The position numbers and the translations under genes are program-made. The notes beneath the pieces were generated by a model. That model ran no database searches, was not told where the DNA came from, and worked only from the letters and a program-made list of their open reading frames with translations. A stretch of 64,000 nt of DNA from positions 2,816,501 through 2,880,500 of the forward strand of contig NZ_OY762552.1 in the NCBI RefSeq assembly GCF_963666025.1, given 5' to 3'. How positions within the stretch are numbered: position 1 is the first letter of the stretch; each line of letters opens with the position of its first letter. This document shows positions 60,028-64,000 of this stretch, piece by piece. This stretch comes from an uncultured Methanobacterium sp. (GTDB lineage: Archaea > Methanobacteriota > Methanobacteria > Methanobacteriales > Methanobacteriaceae).

Positions 60028-60264
60028 ATGGAGAGTTTAACTCTCGAGCAGTACAGAAAAATGGTAGATAAGGTATTAGAGTTTAAAAGGTTAAATGGAG
60101 ACCTGCCTGCCTATGCGGTTGTTGAAGGCTGCCGCATTGATAAAAGAGAATATATTGATATGATTGAACGGGTAAACAAGTTCTTCCTTCAGATGGGAAG
60201 AAACCCTGGAAGCGTGGACATTACTCCTTTGGAAGATGTTCCCACGGTGGAAGTTTTAATATAA
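60028..60264 (+). CDS. Single pseudomurein-binding-repeat-like protein
   Basis: A 78-aa protein. Most of it (LTLEQYRKMVDKVLEFKRLN, then GDLPAYAVVEGCRIDKREYI) matches the pattern of the pseudomurein-binding repeat of Methanobacteriales wall proteins: a helix with E/Q-Y-xx-M, a short GxLPxYV strand turn, and a second helix after a KREYID motif. There is no signal peptide, so this copy seems cytoplasmic. ATG 60028 is preceded by GGTTGAT; an upstream in-frame GTG at 60016 overlaps that site. Function unknown. Confidence 0.6.
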   Translation: MESLTLEQYRKMVDKVLEFKRLNGDLPAYAVVEGCRIDKREYIDMIERVNKFFLQMGRNPGSVDITPLEDVPTVEVLI

Positions 60265-60521
60265 ATTTCAAAACGAATTTCACCAATTATTTCCATAAAT
60301 CATTATAAAGCTCTTTGAATTCCTAAAATGTAAATCTCCTTTTTTTAACTTATCTAGGATTATCTAAAATAATCAACATTTACAAACTGATTAATCAGCT
60401 TAATGAGTTTTGTTTCGGGAATATTCAACATTAATTTTATATTAATTCCATATCATTCTAGATTTAGTCCCATAATCCTCAAATTAACTATTTATTTAAA
60501 ATTCAAACCTTAAAAATAAAA

Positions 60522-61157
60522 TTATAGCTTCCTTATTTTCTCAAATGATGTATCAACATCTTCAGGACGATTTAGATTAATAAAACTTATTTTATCTGGA
60601 TCTAAAGTATTAACATCAATGTATCCCACATCAATTTCATCTAACAATGATTTAACATTTCTAAAACCATTTTTTAACCGATCTTGAATCACAGGAATAC
60701 ACTCTTTACGGTAATAGGAATGTAAAGGTTCTGTTGATCCATCAGGCCACACTGGAACTATGGCCTGACATTTATGTTCCCCAGTTAATTCAAACATTTT
60801 ATTTACAAAATAATGTGAGATAAAAGGAGAATCACAGGGTAATAAGAGAGAACCCTCAGATTTTATGTAGGTCAATCCAGTATATAATCCAAACAGCGGC
60901 CCTTCATCCATTTCAATATCGGTAACCATTTTTATTCTGGTGTTATGTTCAGGATTTTCATTTTCGAAGTTATTAACACATTTTTTATATAAATCAAGCT
61001 GTGTTTGGTCTCGTAGAACCAGTATGATCTCATCAACAATATCTTCTACTATCTTTAAAGTATGGATAATCATGGGGGTGTGGTTTAATTTGAGTAACCC
61101 TTTATCCTGCCCCATACGTCGGCTTTGACCACCACAAAGGATTATACAGGATTTCAT
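60522..61157 (-). CDS. mobA: Molybdenum cofactor guanylyltransferase (MobA-like)
   Basis: A 211-aa nucleotidyltransferase that would attach GMP to molybdopterin. The N-terminal IILCGGQSRRMGQDKGLLKL is diagnostic; EGPLFGLYTGL, LLPCDSPFISHYFV and SFINLNRPEDVD support it. It is AT-richer than the flanking core genes. Together with moaE (55866) it serves tungsten/molybdenum enzymes of the methanogenic pathway. Confidence 0.9.
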   Translation of the reverse strand: MKSCIILCGGQSRRMGQDKGLLKLNHTPMIIHTLKIVEDIVDEIILVLRDQTQLDLYKKCVNNFENENPEHNTRIKMVTDIEMDEGPLFGLYTGLTYIKSEGSLLLPCDSPFISHYFVNKMFELTGEHKCQAIVPVWPDGSTEPLHSYYRKECIPVIQDRLKNGFRNVKSLLDEIDVGYIDVNTLDPDKISFINLNRPEDVDTSFEKIRKL

Positions 61158-61201
61158 GAATTTTTTAAACCTTTTTTAAAAAAAAATATTAGTTCCCAAC
61201 T

Positions 61202-62787
<1,586 letters not shown>

Positions 62788-63024
62788 CTCGTGATCACCT
62801 CTCTCTATAATTATTTAGAGATAGTTGTGTATTAAGTTTAGCTGATATCGGAAAATATTTTATCCAATTTTTTTAAAAATATTTATATTAACTAGTTATG
62901 GTAATTGTACTTTGGTATTTACCTTGATTTTAAAGCTTACATGCCTTTATCTCAATGTTTTACCTTTTAAAGTTCTCAACGTTTAAATTTAATTTATTTT
63001 CAGAGACCTTCAAACTTTTTATTT

Positions 63025-63754
<730 letters not shown>

Positions 63755-63867
63755 TCTATTAATAATCAAGTCTTGTAACTAATATTTAAAACCTATGATT
63801 GTAAGTATGTTAATATTTATTTTTTTAATTTTAAATTAATTTATTCTCTCTTTTTTCATTCTGTTAA

Positions 63868-64000
63868 CTATTTAAATGGCGATCCTGTCTTTTTAAGATT
63901 ATTTCGAATATCACCATGTTCTTCAGGGTATATACCTTCTTTAACAGAATCTTTCCTTAAATCCTCCAACATATCATTAATTGGTATCTCAACTGGACAT
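63868..64000 (-). CDS. C-terminal end of a 4Fe-4S protein (partial, LutB/LldF-like)
   Basis: On the minus strand a frame enters from beyond the right edge and stops at 63868-63870. The first visible residues, CPVEIPINDMLEDLRKDS, match the last Cys-Pro of the second [4Fe-4S] motif in lactate-utilisation-type (LutB/LldF) iron-sulfur proteins, where CPVxIPL precedes a helix ending LRR or LRK. About 42 residues remain, ending KKTGSPFK. The rest of the gene is outside the window, so the identification is tentative. Confidence 0.45.
   Translation of the reverse strand, partial: CPVEIPINDMLEDLRKDSVKEGIYPEEHGDIRNNLKKTGSPFK

Overview
The window reads as a chromosomal segment of a hydrogenotrophic methanogen of the order Methanobacteriales, most likely a mesophilic Methanobacterium. 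The evidence is the gene content: archaeal lipid synthesis (egsA), coenzyme F420 (cofC), methanofuran (mfnB), the component A2 protein that activates methyl-CoM reductase (atwA), archaeal-type proS, a pseudomurein-binding-like repeat, very large PKD/PQQ/beta-helix surface proteins, and ribosome binding sites of the GGTGATC type. Intergenic DNA is very AT-rich, and many 3' ends carry T-tracts on the coding strand, as expected for archaeal terminators.

Layout. 1-7 kb: end of a radical SAM gene, a DUF2085-like membrane protein, zinc-ribbon proteins, an ABC-class ATPase, a membrane-bound SpoIIE-type phosphatase and an MntP-like exporter. 7.4-18.2 kb is a looser accessory stretch: a TPR protein, a run of hairpins that may be an RNA, an HsdR_N-like nuclease-fold protein, a frameshifted zinc-ribbon gene, a five-PAS protein without a kinase, small membrane proteins, a start-less gene remnant and over 1 kb of AT-rich DNA with one GC-rich patch. 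18.3-24.1 kb: a tautomerase, a YyaL/DUF255 thioredoxin-fold protein, then a NikR-like metalloregulator divergent from a ZnuABC-type metal importer, with repeated TTAATAAAA half-sites between them. 24-33 kb is mostly core metabolism: rpiA, UPF0179, egsA, proS, cofC-thiD, and a double zinc-ribbon/SHOCT protein. 33.7-45.1 kb is a cell-surface locus: two giant tandem genes (1814 and 1524 aa) and a secreted beta-helix protein. 45.7-51.1 kb holds an ACT protein with phenylacetate-CoA ligase, then an oxygen-defence island (superoxide dismutase, peroxiredoxin, ferritin, three rubredoxins in a row). 51.2-64 kb: UV repair glycosylase, UspA, flavin reductase, atwA, nadM-moaE, HD hydrolase, ubiX-cbiT, a PMBR-like protein, mobA, guaB, mfnB, and the end of an iron-sulfur protein at the right edge.

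How the parts fit. cofC, mfnB, atwA, cbiT, moaE and mobA all serve methanogenesis cofactors (F420, methanofuran, F430-enzyme activation, corrinoid and molybdopterin). The SOD/Prx/ferritin/rubredoxin group would detoxify oxygen species and store the iron that is released. The surface locus likely builds glycosylated, wall-associated stalks. The least explained signals are the three consecutive hairpins at 8.2 kb, the guaB leader with a well-placed short ORF and two hairpins, the operator-like half-sites at 21.3 kb, a five-copy 19-nt minisatellite before nadM, and several degenerate intergenic tandem repeats. No tRNA, rRNA, CRISPR array or intact insertion sequence was recognised.
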